From positions 1 to 29,010 of the IMG/VR virus record IMGVR_UViG_3300035661_000269: a stretch of 29,010 nt of DNA; one strand, written 5' to 3'. A program made the position numbers and the translations under genes. Origin of the DNA: a virus. Shown piece after piece: positions 1 through 9,700 of the stretch. The first letter of the stretch is position 1; each line of letters starts with the position of its first letter. Under the pieces are notes generated by a model, which worked only from the letters and a program-made list of their open reading frames with translations, searched no databases and had not been told where the DNA came from.

Positions 1-1
1 C

Positions 2-988
2 GAAAGTTTCAGTGTCATTAAATTTATAGCTTCTGCTAACGGGGTTGAATATGATATTGCTTTACCAAGACGAGATTCAAAGAATCCTAACTCTACAAGC
101 AGACAAGATGCTATTATTGCCCAGTCTGACCCTTATATGCCTATTGAAGAAGATTTAAAACGTAGGGACTTTACCATTAATGCAATAGCAGTAAAATTAG
201 GCGAAGATGGCGAACTCATATTTATAGACCCATTTAGAGGGCAATTCAATATTAAAACTCAGTCAATTAAAATGGTTGACCCTTCTGCTTTCGTTGAAGA
301 CCCATTAAGATTGTTGCGGGCAATCCAATTCGCTGCCCGATTTGACTTTGGTATAGAGTTTAATACCTATGAAGCAATTAGACGACATAATTATTTGTTG
401 TTGGAAATTTCAGGTGAAAGAATACTTGAAGAGTTTTCAAAAGTGATTTCAAAAGATGCAAATATTAGTTTGTTTTTCAGATATTTGGAAAACACAGATA
501 TGATGTTGTTGCTTACTGGACATAAATATACTCCAAAGATTGAGATGTATGTTCCAAAAATTAAAACGCTGCCTGAATTATTGTTTTCAATGATTACCGT
601 TCATGGTATTACTGAGATTGCAGATTGGTGGAAACAAGCATTACCAATCTCAGTCGATATGTATAAAGAAATTAAAGCGTTAGAAAAATTAACAAAAGTA
701 GAAGACGATATTTTGGTTAGTAGAACTAACTTTTTCAATGCCTGCAAAATATGGCCCGCAATTAAAGGTAGTTTATTTACTGAGTTTAATCCGGAGTTCA
801 AAAAATTCCATGATGGCACCTATCCTACAAGCCTTAAGGACCTGAACGTACCAGGTGAACGTCTTATGGAAGAGTTTGGTTTAAAAGGTCCTGCTATGGG
901 GGAGGCATATAATAATATGTTGTTAGCAATCTTTGAAGATAAAGTCAATTATAAAAATACCGACGAACTTTTAAAATTCATAAAATGA
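2..988 (+). CDS. cca: tRNA nucleotidyltransferase / poly(A) polymerase family protein, 5' end cut by the window edge
   Basis: The frame is open from base 2, so the true start lies to the left; 328 codons are visible. The family adds CCA to tRNA 3' ends, or A tails to RNA. Visible family signatures are a short stretch VEYDIALPRR near the left edge, which fits the strand carrying the third catalytic carboxylate, then RRDFTINA about 30 residues later, an FIDPFRG turn, and EDPLRLLRAIQFAARF of the helical neck domain. The GS...DxD nucleotide-binding motif must lie outside the window. An ATG at 137 is internal to the conserved domain and is not the start. The stop overlaps the next ATG as ATGA at 985-988. 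Phage copies probably repair or mature phage or host tRNAs during infection, which is inference. CCA-adding versus poly(A) activity cannot be told from this fragment. Confidence 0.88.
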   Translation, partial: ESFSVIKFIASANGVEYDIALPRRDSKNPNSTSRQDAIIAQSDPYMPIEEDLKRRDFTINAIAVKLGEDGELIFIDPFRGQFNIKTQSIKMVDPSAFVEDPLRLLRAIQFAARFDFGIEFNTYEAIRRHNYLLLEISGERILEEFSKVISKDANISLFFRYLENTDMMLLLTGHKYTPKIEMYVPKIKTLPELLFSMITVHGITEIADWWKQALPISVDMYKEIKALEKLTKVEDDILVSRTNFFNACKIWPAIKGSLFTEFNPEFKKFHDGTYPTSLKDLNVPGERLMEEFGLKGPAMGEAYNNMLLAIFEDKVNYKNTDELLKFIK

Positions 989-1083
989 AAACACAATTAA
1001 TGTTGTTAGCGTTTCAATATTTGAGTTTCTGCGTTTATGCAAAGTATGCCTATAAAAAATATCATAGCATACAAATAGTATGA
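985..1083 (+). CDS. Predicted 32-residue single-span membrane peptide
   Basis: A 32-codon frame starts at the ATGA overlap with the nucleotidyltransferase stop and itself ends in a TGA overlapping the next gene's ATG (ATGA at 1080-1083). After MKTQ the sequence is hydrophobic and aromatic (LMLLAFQYLSFCVYA) and ends in basic, Tyr-rich residues (KYAYKKYH), so a single membrane span or secreted leader is plausible. The double ATGA overlap is the main reason to believe it is translated, by coupling to both neighbours. No family is recognised. It could instead be only a coupling peptide that carries ribosomes to the next gene. Confidence 0.45.
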   Translation: MKTQLMLLAFQYLSFCVYAKYAYKKYHSIQIV

Positions 1084-1619
1084 GAAGACCTAAAGCTGAT
1101 GATATCAAAAACGAAACTCTGATTCATTATGGTGCAGACGTCTTTGATAAAAAATTATTTTTACCCATAGGAAAATCTTCTTGGCGTAAACCTACTGGTG
1201 GTTTATGGACTTCTCCTATCAATTCAAACTACGGTTGGAAACAATGGTGTAAAGATGAGCATTTTTACAAAAAGAATCTAAAAAAATCTTTCAAATTACA
1301 ACTTAAATCAAACGCAAGAATATTACTAATTCATTGTCTGTCTGATTTAAAAAGATTGAAGTCTAATTATTTATTGCCTCCACATTTAGTAAAGAAAACT
1401 TTCGGAGATGATTTCAATACACGTTTTCCTGACTTTGAATATTACTCAAAAAAATATGATGCCATTTGGCTCACAGAACAGGGTCGATGGAAAACTCGTT
1501 TAACACGTCCCTATACTCTCTATGGTTGGGATATGGAAACAGTATTTATAATGAATCCTAATTGTTTTAAAATAATTAGAAATCAAGATTCAAAATCAAA
1601 GTCAAATCCAAATCATTAG
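1080..1619 (+). CDS. Uncharacterised 179-residue protein, possibly of ADP-ribosyltransferase-like fold
   Basis: No family is recognised with certainty. Visible features are an IHYG segment at residues 15-18, a GGLWTS strand at 40-45, a YGWKQWC segment at 51-57, a DAIWLTE strand near 127-133, and a terminal strand ETVFIMNP at 153-160 followed by KII. An H-Y near the N-terminus, a G-x-WTS strand and a late E-x-V-F-x-x-NP strand is the order seen in ADP-ribosyltransferase and PARP-like folds, where the last Glu is catalytic. That is a shape-level guess only. The gene is coupled to the upstream 32-residue frame by ATGA. Its last 44 bases overlap, tail to tail, the 3' end of the minus-strand structural gene, so the two transcription units converge here with no visible terminator. 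Confidence 0.72.
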   Translation: MRRPKADDIKNETLIHYGADVFDKKLFLPIGKSSWRKPTGGLWTSPINSNYGWKQWCKDEHFYKKNLKKSFKLQLKSNARILLIHCLSDLKRLKSNYLLPPHLVKKTFGDDFNTRFPDFEYYSKKYDAIWLTEQGRWKTRLTRPYTLYGWDMETVFIMNPNCFKIIRNQDSKSKSNPNH

Positions 1620-3957
1620 ACTTTCTAATTGCAGGTGCTAGTTTAGCATACAACATTGGTTTCTCATCTGTATCTCCCTCAAGTAATATTGCTACCTCAG
1701 TAATAAACCTATCACTAATAAAAGTATTGTTAGGGTCGTAGGTTGGATTAGTTGAATCATTCCATTTACCTGCTGGTATAGATATTTCAACAAAAGACCT
1801 ATATTGATTAATTGAGTTCTTAAATGAAATATTTGCCAACGACCACAAACCTTCACCTGTTACTAAAGTATCCGCTACTGGGCTGCCTGATGCATAAGTA
1901 TATAAAGGATAATTTGTTTTAACATTATATGAAGGGTCTCCAGTTGTGTTAGAATTTTTATCATATGCTCCACTACCACCAATCTTTGCAACAAATGCTA
2001 AATAATCAGCTTTACTTATTACAATGTTTTGTAGACTTAATTGTAAATGAGTACTTGAAGATATTAATTGTCTTGGGAATGTTATTTCACTTAATGGTAT
2101 ACTTACAACATCAGTGAATCCTGTTACAAGGTTAGGATGATTTGAGTCTGCGTTCAAATACTTACCAATAATTATCTCAATATCAGATGCTGCATAACCG
2201 GTTGTGTTAACTACATCAATTAAAAACTTTAATGTATCAATTCCAAAGTTTAATTGTCCTGATGATGTATCATCTACCTTACCATTACTTGCAAAGTTAA
2301 ATTTAGTAACTTGAGAATATGGTGCCATAGATTTATAATGAGTACCTATCAATCTATATGTGAAGAAATATTTATATTCAGGTAATGTACCTAATACTAC
2401 TCCTGAACTTCCTGATGTACTTTTTACAAAACTTCCATTACCAATAACAGGTGTAGTTAAACTTACATCCCATAAAGTAAACTTGTTAGGGTCTGGTGGT
2501 AATGCTGGTCCATTAGGATAAACTAATTTAATATAATGAAATCCATTGGCTGATGATGAAATAGTACTTCCTCCAGTATCAGTAACGGTAACACCTGATA
2601 TAAATATAGCTGTTCCATCAACTAAATTATGTGGAGTGATTGTTGTAATCTCAATCGGTGAAGTATTAGTCACGTTAGTGATTTCAATATCTAATCCACC
2701 TCCTGAATTTTTTGTTGTATTACCAAAATTAGATTTTAACACAGGTGCTGGTAAAGTAAAGTTTCTGTTTGAATTGTAACTTAAAGCAGTTACAATTTCA
2801 GCATCATCAATTACTACTACTCTTAAGTCATAGAAGACCCAGCCAGCTCTATTTGCTAAAGTTGTATCCCAATCAAAATATAAACCAGAATAAGTACCTA
2901 TTGCTTTTGTATCATTAAAGATAGCTCCTTGATTTAATAATCTATTTGGTTTTAATAATTCAGGCATAGTTCTTGTATCACTCTGTACCATCACAAAAGG
3001 CAATATCACTTCAAACTCACCTTGTGTTGATAAAAATTTATCTTTAACCTCAGTAGCAATATCAAAAGAAATTATTGGTGTGTTATTTTGATTGATTATA
3101 CCATGCAATAAAGTAGTAAGACCTAAATTAACACTGCTTGAATAATTTAAATAGTTTTTTCTACCAGAAGGTTTTGTGGAATCCCCTGTATTATTATAAG
3201 GGTCTCCTAATAATTGTTCTCTATTGATTTCTATCTGTCTAAAAGTATCATAAAATAACTCTTTCTGGATGCCTGTGTTTAATCTATTTAACAATACTAC
3301 ATTATAAAAACCTGAAACTATAGGTTTGAAAGATTTGTCTAATGTAAGTTTATAAATCGTAGACGCACCGTTGATAGAATTAATAGTTACTATCTTTACT
3401 TTAAATTGATATGTTTCTGCTAATACACTTGCTGGTAAACTATTAACATCATCTGTATATGAGTCATTTGTTAATGTTCCTGATGCTTTTTGTAACACAA
3501 TATAATCACCAACTTTAGGAATGATGTTTACATCTTGTGTTGTTATATAAATCTCCTCAGAATTATTAGAAGTAAATTTAAATTGATATCCTGTTAATGA
3601 TGCTGCTTGGTCCACCGCTTGAAATTGCCCTAAAGGACTTGTATATACTTCATCCCAATAATATACTTTAGCAGTTGCGTCGTAAGTAAATAAACCTTTG
3701 GTTATTTTACCACTATTCGCAGTAATTTTTTCTGTTTTAAATGTTGCAGCATTACAACTCTTGGTAGTAATATCAAGAGGTATAATAGGATTACCTTTAT
3801 GCCATATTTTTCCGCCTTTAACATAATCATCTTGTAAATTAGGAAATAATGAACCACCTCCTGCCTGATAAGATAAATCACTTGTACCAGGAACTGGTAA
3901 ATCAAGTATATCTATTAACGTTGCTGGATTCGATTGTATGATTATAACGTCTGGCAT
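1576..3957 (-). CDS. Virion structural protein with an FCCH-like beta domain (tail or baseplate)
   Basis: This 793-residue protein is the last gene of the minus-strand structural block. It is rich in Ser, Thr, Asn and Gly with short beta-strand patterns and no signal peptide. Roughly residues 420-520 show the pattern I-x-I-TT-x-x-PHNL-V-x-G, then FISGV, then NKFTLW. This pattern resembles the FCCH-type beta domain found repeatedly in phage tail proteins, and it occurs also in the 1404-residue protein and the sheath here. The start is set by a TAATG overlap with the preceding gene's stop. The 3' end overlaps the convergent plus-strand gene by 44 bases. The exact role (baseplate, fibre or receptor-binding) is not known; its place after a collar fibre and beside other beta-rich proteins supports a tail-tip or fibre role. 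Confidence 0.8.
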   Translation of the reverse strand: MPDVIIIQSNPATLIDILDLPVPGTSDLSYQAGGGSLFPNLQDDYVKGGKIWHKGNPIIPLDITTKSCNAATFKTEKITANSGKITKGLFTYDATAKVYYWDEVYTSPLGQFQAVDQAASLTGYQFKFTSNNSEEIYITTQDVNIIPKVGDYIVLQKASGTLTNDSYTDDVNSLPASVLAETYQFKVKIVTINSINGASTIYKLTLDKSFKPIVSGFYNVVLLNRLNTGIQKELFYDTFRQIEINREQLLGDPYNNTGDSTKPSGRKNYLNYSSSVNLGLTTLLHGIINQNNTPIISFDIATEVKDKFLSTQGEFEVILPFVMVQSDTRTMPELLKPNRLLNQGAIFNDTKAIGTYSGLYFDWDTTLANRAGWVFYDLRVVVIDDAEIVTALSYNSNRNFTLPAPVLKSNFGNTTKNSGGGLDIEITNVTNTSPIEITTITPHNLVDGTAIFISGVTVTDTGGSTISSSANGFHYIKLVYPNGPALPPDPNKFTLWDVSLTTPVIGNGSFVKSTSGSSGVVLGTLPEYKYFFTYRLIGTHYKSMAPYSQVTKFNFASNGKVDDTSSGQLNFGIDTLKFLIDVVNTTGYAASDIEIIIGKYLNADSNHPNLVTGFTDVVSIPLSEITFPRQLISSSTHLQLSLQNIVISKADYLAFVAKIGGSGAYDKNSNTTGDPSYNVKTNYPLYTYASGSPVADTLVTGEGLWSLANISFKNSINQYRSFVEISIPAGKWNDSTNPTYDPNNTFISDRFITEVAILLEGDTDEKPMLYAKLAPAIRKSNDLDLTLILNLDF

Positions 3958-5135
3958 TACTTTTTACTTGTTTTAAACTGTGCTGAATAATTACCCAATG
4001 GTAATCTTACTTTATGTGGTCCTAATCCTGTCATAGCAGGCACTGCTAATGCATTATCTGCATCTCTAATTTCTAATATTACATTACACCTTGATTGAAT
4101 CTCATCTGCCCATGTTGGGCCAGACATAACTCTTGTTGTAGTCACGTGAGTTTGAGTATCTGTTACTCCCCAATCACCTGTTGAAGCATCTATTGTACCT
4201 GTTATAGTTAACTGCACAGTTGCATAGGTTGTAAATGGCGAATTTAATACAGTTGCATCAGATGTAATAGTTACATCAATTTGTGGTATAGTTACAGCAT
4301 TGTCTGGTACGTTAGAAATTGTTGTAATATAATAAATTGTTGTATCAGTATTAGTAGTAACCAAAGTTCTTGGGTCAACTAAATTATCTATTGCTTCATA
4401 TGTATTACTACTGCTTGTAAACCCAGTTGTAGTAAAATTAATTCTATATTCTAATTGTTTTAAGAACTGAATATGACAAATATCTGATGCTGTTGGAGTA
4501 ATAGTACCTGATGTTGTGTTATAGTCAACCCCTTCTACTGCTGTAACAAAATTATTTGAAGAATCTTTCTTAAACACTGTAATAACTTTACCTTGTTCTG
4601 CTCCTCTTGCTGATGAAGTATCAAAAGATAAGGTATCTCCTTGTGTAGCAACTTTAGTACTACCAGAAACTACAGAATTACTAACCAAACCAACTAACTC
4701 TTTTAATATAGCAACGGATTGTTGGAAAACATAATAACTAAATGTTTTTCCTGGCCCAACCCTTTGTACATCTATTTGTGTTGCATAATTTATTGTACCA
4801 TCAGAGTTATAAGGTATAACACCTCCGGTTGTAAATGTCTCATAAAGAGTTACAGTGTCAGAATTTTTTCCAGGTGCAGTATAAAATCTTTGTAATGACT
4901 GCTGATAAACATCATTCAAAGGAATATATATTGCATTTGCTCCTAATACACCATTATCGTTAGAAAATAGATTCGATGGAGTGTTAGAATCAGTTAACAA
5001 TCTATATGTATAACTTCTATTAGTAGAACCACTTGTGAAATCTCCAGTATCAATGTTTACATAGTTTGTTGCTTTGTTTACATTACCTGGACCAAAGTCA
5101 AAAAGTGAATCATAAAGTGAAAAAGGTCTTTGCAT
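3957..5135 (-). CDS. Uncharacterised virion structural protein, 392 residues
   Basis: No family is recognised. The protein is beta-rich, with many TT, SS and Asn/Asp-Gly turns. An N-terminal part (residues 1-130) contains a PLNDVYQQSLQRFY helix, the middle has a QSVAILKELVGLVS helix, and the C-terminal third alternates strands such as VTIPQIDVTITSD and YATVQLTITGTID, which look like an Ig-like or fibre sandwich. Both ends are TAATG junctions with neighbouring structural genes, so it is co-translated with the 222- and 793-residue proteins. A tail or fibre component is the best inference from context. Confidence 0.75.
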   Translation of the reverse strand: MQRPFSLYDSLFDFGPGNVNKATNYVNIDTGDFTSGSTNRSYTYRLLTDSNTPSNLFSNDNGVLGANAIYIPLNDVYQQSLQRFYTAPGKNSDTVTLYETFTTGGVIPYNSDGTINYATQIDVQRVGPGKTFSYYVFQQSVAILKELVGLVSNSVVSGSTKVATQGDTLSFDTSSARGAEQGKVITVFKKDSSNNFVTAVEGVDYNTTSGTITPTASDICHIQFLKQLEYRINFTTTGFTSSSNTYEAIDNLVDPRTLVTTNTDTTIYYITTISNVPDNAVTIPQIDVTITSDATVLNSPFTTYATVQLTITGTIDASTGDWGVTDTQTHVTTTRVMSGPTWADEIQSRCNVILEIRDADNALAVPAMTGLGPHKVRLPLGNYSAQFKTSKK

Positions 5136-5803
5136 TATACGTTAAATTGAATATATTTTTTATTTCCAGTAGTTTTACCTTCTATAGTAACCAAACCATT
5201 AAATACAGATGTTGAAGTAACCGCCACTGCACTTTTGCCTATCAAAACTGAACCATTTGTTAAATCTTTTGTTACCTGCCAACCTGTCGGTATTGCTTCT
5301 GAACCACTAAAGGTTACTGTTATATTGTATACCTCTTTTAATCTCATCGGTACTCCGTTTGCATCCAAATAATAGTCCAATAACGTCTGGGCAAATATTA
5401 TTGCACCTAATTTCGAGTCGCTAAATAATATTTTATCCCAATTATAACCATTATCTAACGATGGTGGTATTTTACCTTGTGTTAAATTTGTTGTTGTTGG
5501 ATAATTATAAAGGCTACTTACATTTCCTGTAGCATCAACAAATCTAACAAACCCAGTTACTGTACCAGTCAAACCTTTACCTGCACCATTATAAATTAAT
5601 CTATACTTTATACCTTCTGAGTTATATGGTGTATTTAACACTGCTGAATTATCCATATTTTGACTCAACTCATAATTCACATCAGAGTCACCCAAAATTA
5701 CGCAATTCAATTTATCTGTTGAGTTGCCAAGATTAGCTAGTAAAGCTCTATACTTCTCTTGAACCTTAATATCTACTGCTAAAACTGAATTATTTAAAAT
5801 CAT
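5135..5803 (-). CDS. Uncharacterised virion structural protein with C-terminal Ig-like domain
   Basis: This 222-residue protein has no recognised family. The N-terminal half includes DIKVQEKYRALLANLG, a probable helix, and a strand-rich stretch. The last 70 residues (YNITVTFSGSEAIPTGW, VLIGKSAVAV, GLVTIEGKTTGN, YIQFNV) have the alternating pattern of a small Ig-like beta sandwich. It ends in a TAATG junction with the 392-residue gene. The start at 5803 is preceded closely by TATATTTAAG and no Shine-Dalgarno sequence; the gap to the collar fibre gene is 21 bases. It probably acts with the fibre gene upstream, as judged from position only. Confidence 0.73.
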   Translation of the reverse strand: MILNNSVLAVDIKVQEKYRALLANLGNSTDKLNCVILGDSDVNYELSQNMDNSAVLNTPYNSEGIKYRLIYNGAGKGLTGTVTGFVRFVDATGNVSSLYNYPTTTNLTQGKIPPSLDNGYNWDKILFSDSKLGAIIFAQTLLDYYLDANGVPMRLKEVYNITVTFSGSEAIPTGWQVTKDLTNGSVLIGKSAVAVTSTSVFNGLVTIEGKTTGNKKYIQFNV

Positions 5804-5824
5804 TTCTTAAATATAAGTAATTTA

Positions 5825-6736
5825 TTACAATTTTATTATCTTGATAGATGCGAAAAAAGGTGGGCGGTTCTCATGCGCTGCACCAGTTCCTGAACTTCCT
5901 ATAGTTATTCCTGTAGTTGCACTATTTGTTGGTGTATTATTAGGAGCATCATTACCTCTACCTACTCTTGCACCACCTGCACCAGTATAACTATTACCTT
6001 GTGGTATGTTATGTATGTGTCCTGGGTCAACAACATCGTGTGTATGTGGTCCATTTTGGTCTGCCGTTAAAGCAACTGTTGCCAAACCACCAACTGCACC
6101 CATAATATAAGTTCCAACAGAACCATCTAAAGCAGGAGCACCAGAAGCTGGAACATTTGTAGAACCAGTTAAAAATCTACCTCTTAAATCTGGAACTGTG
6201 GTACCACTAAAAGTTCCACCGTTACAAACTGCGTATCCAACCATGTTATTTATACCCAAACCAGTACTATCAAAATTAGTATTCACATTACCGTACCAAT
6301 CTTGGATTACTCCCGTTTTAACACCGCTTGCTGAGGCTCTAGTAAAGTTTGTTAAATATTCACCTTGCCCTTCAGCGTAATAGCCTAATACCATTGCCCT
6401 GTTGAAATGGACATTTTGAGAAGTTAAATCTTTATAAGTAACTGGTGATGGAGGTAACACAGATTCTGACAATGTTAAATAGAATGGGTCTGTTCCTTGT
6501 TTAGGAAAAGAACCAGCAGCAACATAAAACACCTCACCTTGCCAAGTCACATAACCTTCTGTGTTTGTTACAGTTGTTGAATTACTTGAAATATTTATTC
6601 CAGATAGAATTACATTAAGGCTTGTATCCAAAAAAGATGCAAACGCTTTAAACCCATCAAAATATGCGGTTTGTAAAAGCTTCAAATCATCCAATCTTAA
6701 TCTATGCCCACCTGTTTTAGGTAAAAACTTCTTCAT
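5825..6736 (-). CDS. Short tail fibre with phage tail collar domain
   Basis: The 303-residue protein ends in a tail collar region of the T4 gp12 type. Residues 167-191 (GYAVCNGG...VPDLRGRFLTG) match the collar-domain core. HTH at 231-233 and HIH at 240-242 are the His-x-His pairs that bind metal along the trimer axis in gp12-like fibres. The C-terminal AHENRPPF at 287-294 is the usual closing motif of these domains. The N-terminal 40 residues form an amphipathic segment that may attach it to the baseplate. A Gly/Asn-rich stretch between 245 and 285 probably forms the receptor-binding tip. It has its own 34-base leader containing a promoter-like TTATTTAAA and no Shine-Dalgarno sequence. Confidence 0.9.
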   Translation of the reverse strand: MKKFLPKTGGHRLRLDDLKLLQTAYFDGFKAFASFLDTSLNVILSGINISSNSTTVTNTEGYVTWQGEVFYVAAGSFPKQGTDPFYLTLSESVLPPSPVTYKDLTSQNVHFNRAMVLGYYAEGQGEYLTNFTRASASGVKTGVIQDWYGNVNTNFDSTGLGINNMVGYAVCNGGTFSGTTVPDLRGRFLTGSTNVPASGAPALDGSVGTYIMGAVGGLATVALTADQNGPHTHDVVDPGHIHNIPQGNSYTGAGGARVGRGNDAPNNTPTNSATTGITIGSSGTGAAHENRPPFFASIKIIKL

Positions 6737-6756
6737 TTAGTTATATTATATATTCT

Positions 6757-6766
6757 TTTAAATAAG
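6757..6766 (-). promoter_or_regulatory. Promoter-like motif CTTATTTAAA upstream of the collar fibre gene
   Basis: On the minus strand CTTATTTAAA ends 21 bases before the fibre start and is followed by ATATATAATATAACTAA. It is one of eight similar intergenic elements in this window (core ATTTAAA). The TATAATA further downstream resembles the one before the sheath gene and might itself be a -10 element. Confidence 0.4.
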
Positions 6767-6770
6767 ATTT

Positions 6771-9700
6771 TTAATTGATAAAAATTAAATCGTCAGAAAT
6801 TCCTTCAATATCGTCATAAACCACAATATCTGTCTGATGTTCTAAATCGTAGTATAAATATACTGGGTTCAATACCACATTTTTAGGAATTGACTTTATT
6901 AAAGTTGCACAAGTAAATTGAGTTTGTAGTGCTCCACCTTTAAATGTGATGCTTCTATTATGAGTTCCATCAGAAAAATGGAATATTACACCATTTCCAT
7001 CACAGGCATAGTTATCTTGTATCCATTTATAATCTAATTCTATTCTAAAATTGTCTCCAACAATACTTGCCGATACGTTTGGATATGTTGCAGCAGCATT
7101 TATAACTCCTGCCATAGCTGCTAGTACATTTTGTTTATTTGGGTCCCAAGGTACAGTTGTTGCAGTTAAAATATAACCTGCACTTGCTGGTAACTCAATA
7201 CTAAACGTTACGTTATTCTCTATTGCCAAACCTGAAGTAATATTACTTTGGTTTTTATCAAATATTTTACTTGTAATATAAGATGTTGTTGTACCATTAG
7301 ATACTGGGCACTCACTAAATGCTCTTATGTATTGAAATTTGTCTACATTGAAAGAACTATTTTTAATATTTCTGCCAAACTCAAATATATTCACAACCAC
7401 AGGTAAAAATTGTTGTATAGTACCTCTGAATTTATTCTCAATTAAATCTAAAAATGATAACAATGAGTTATAAGTAAGAATCTGTGTTGAGTATAATTTA
7501 TATACATCTAATAATTTACCAGAAAAGTTTTTATACGTGTCAGTTTCGTGTAAATTCTTCTGCCAAGCAAAATCTTGGAAAACATCTTGTGATGTAAAAA
7601 AGTTTTGTTGGATTGAATCATAAAATTTTGTACCATTACTTTTAACGGACTTAGAACTTAAAGTTAAATTTTTAACTACGGTAATATTTTTTGTGTTTGT
7701 TTTTATTGTTAGTAAATAATTATAATCACTTAAACTAACATTTGGTAAAGCTTTGTTAAAAGTACAGTCAGTTGAAGTTTTATTTGTATTATCTGCTGTT
7801 GTATTACCAAACTCAAAAGAATATGTGTCTGAGTTATAATTATTATTATTAAAAATTTGGTCTTTAACGTTAAAACTATCAATTGCATTATTTTCAAACA
7901 CCTCAACTTTATTAAAATAGATATCAATGTTCACAGGAAGTCCTATAAACATATCCCACCATCTAATCCTATCATTACCAGTATTTGTTTCTGGTGCGCA
8001 AAAGTTTTTAACATCAATTACGGTATCTGTACAATTTTTAATATCCTTTTTAGGAATATCAAATGCCGTGTACATAATTGCCAAAGAATTTGTAATAGGG
8101 TCTTTCCAAGAACACAAACCTATCAATTTATAATCTTGATAAACCTCGACATACTTTGCTCTATATATTAATCTTAAAGTATGGTTTAATCCATCATCTG
8201 TAAATACATTTTCACATATTGTAACCCTTTCGCAATAGTTTGTTCCATTATTTTCAGAGTCCATTCTTAATCTAATAACTAAATCATTGCCTTCTAATCT
8301 TACAATTACATAAGGTGCTTGGTCTGTATAAGTTAAAACAGATGGGAATTTTGTTTGTAGTAAGTTAAAGTCCGTTGTAGGATTATTATCTATAGATAAA
8401 TATGGTTGGACACTATAATTTGAGAAATTCTCAGGCATTGGGTATCCATATCTAAAACCTTTCGTTAAAGGTAATGGATTAGGTACAGTCATTATACCAC
8501 CATTTGAATATGTTCCTGAAAACACACCATGAATTACAATTGTCTTTTTGTTTGGTGCATCAAACACAGGAAACTCTATACCATTGATATTTCCTATACC
8601 ATTAATTCCTGTAACTACAATTGAATCTACTACTCCATAAGGGTGATTCAGTAAAGTAGTGATAGTTGCTGTTGTATTACCATTTGACAATACAACGTTT
8701 GTTACCGTAGCAGATGCTTTATATTTAGCACTATCTATCAAATACATAGAGCATAAGTGAACGTTTGTTTCTTCTAAATTTTGTGCTACTCCTTTAACGT
8801 AACCACCTCTTGGTATCATATAGGTTACTGTATTACCAAAATATTTATCTGGGAAAGATAAAGGTAAAGCAAAATAATCAGCAGATTCGTTTTGAGTATT
8901 TGCAAATTCTCCATTATTAAATTTTACGTAGCTATATTTTTGCTTTCCGAAGAAATTTAATATTTGTTTATCTATTGCCTCGTTAGGGTCTGTCTTAATT
9001 GATACTTCCCTTAAGTTTATCTGAGACTCGTTATGTAATCTCATCTTATAAACATAAGGTTGATTTACTGCTGCTGTGATATTTGTTTTATTAATAAGAT
9101 AATCAGGGTCAATCTCAAAATGATAGGTTGGTACTGAAATCTTTTCATTATTAATTACCTTCACACCTGATTTTGCTTTTGTAAAAGTATCAAACGCATC
9201 AGATGTTGTTAAATGATAAGCAAACTCATTAAATACTAACAATCCTTCTGGAGCGCCTAACAAAGAAACTATTTTTTGTATAGTACCATGAGTACCTTTA
9301 GTCTTATATAAATAAAACAAAGATAGCAATAGTCTTTTTTGTCTTTCTTCTTGAATTTGTTTCAGAGTGAATCTATAATATTTGTTATTTACATCAACTC
9401 CTCCATTTAACAAATATGCTAAACCTGGTTCTGTCTGAATAACAAGTTTTGAGAAATCAATTGAGTCATCAGTAAATAAATCAAAACCATAATGCTCAGC
9501 ATATAGTTTATAATACTCAGGAGATAGCTGATTAAACTCAGTATAGTTTAAATGGTGAACGTACTTTAAGAATTTAATGTATACATACATCTGGTCAAAT
9601 AACCAGCCGGCAATTAATATAAACCTTTGGAAATAACTATCCTCTGTATCATTTATCTCACTTAATACATCTGCAGGAATAGCTCTTCTTACTAATTGGT

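Noticed and set aside
2546-2779. 77-codon plus-strand frame inside the 793-residue gene
   Set aside because: Antisense shadow of a coherent FCCH-like domain, with no sign of separate coding.
5806-5815. TATATTTAAG directly before the 222-residue gene as a ninth promoter element
   Set aside because: It ends two bases from the ATG, too close for a transcription start and leader, and the gap is only 21 bases.
7857-8171. 104-codon plus-strand open frame inside the large baseplate gene
   Set aside because: Lies fully antisense to a well-supported gene, has Ile/Asn-rich composition typical of reversed AT-rich coding DNA, and overlaps another shadow frame.
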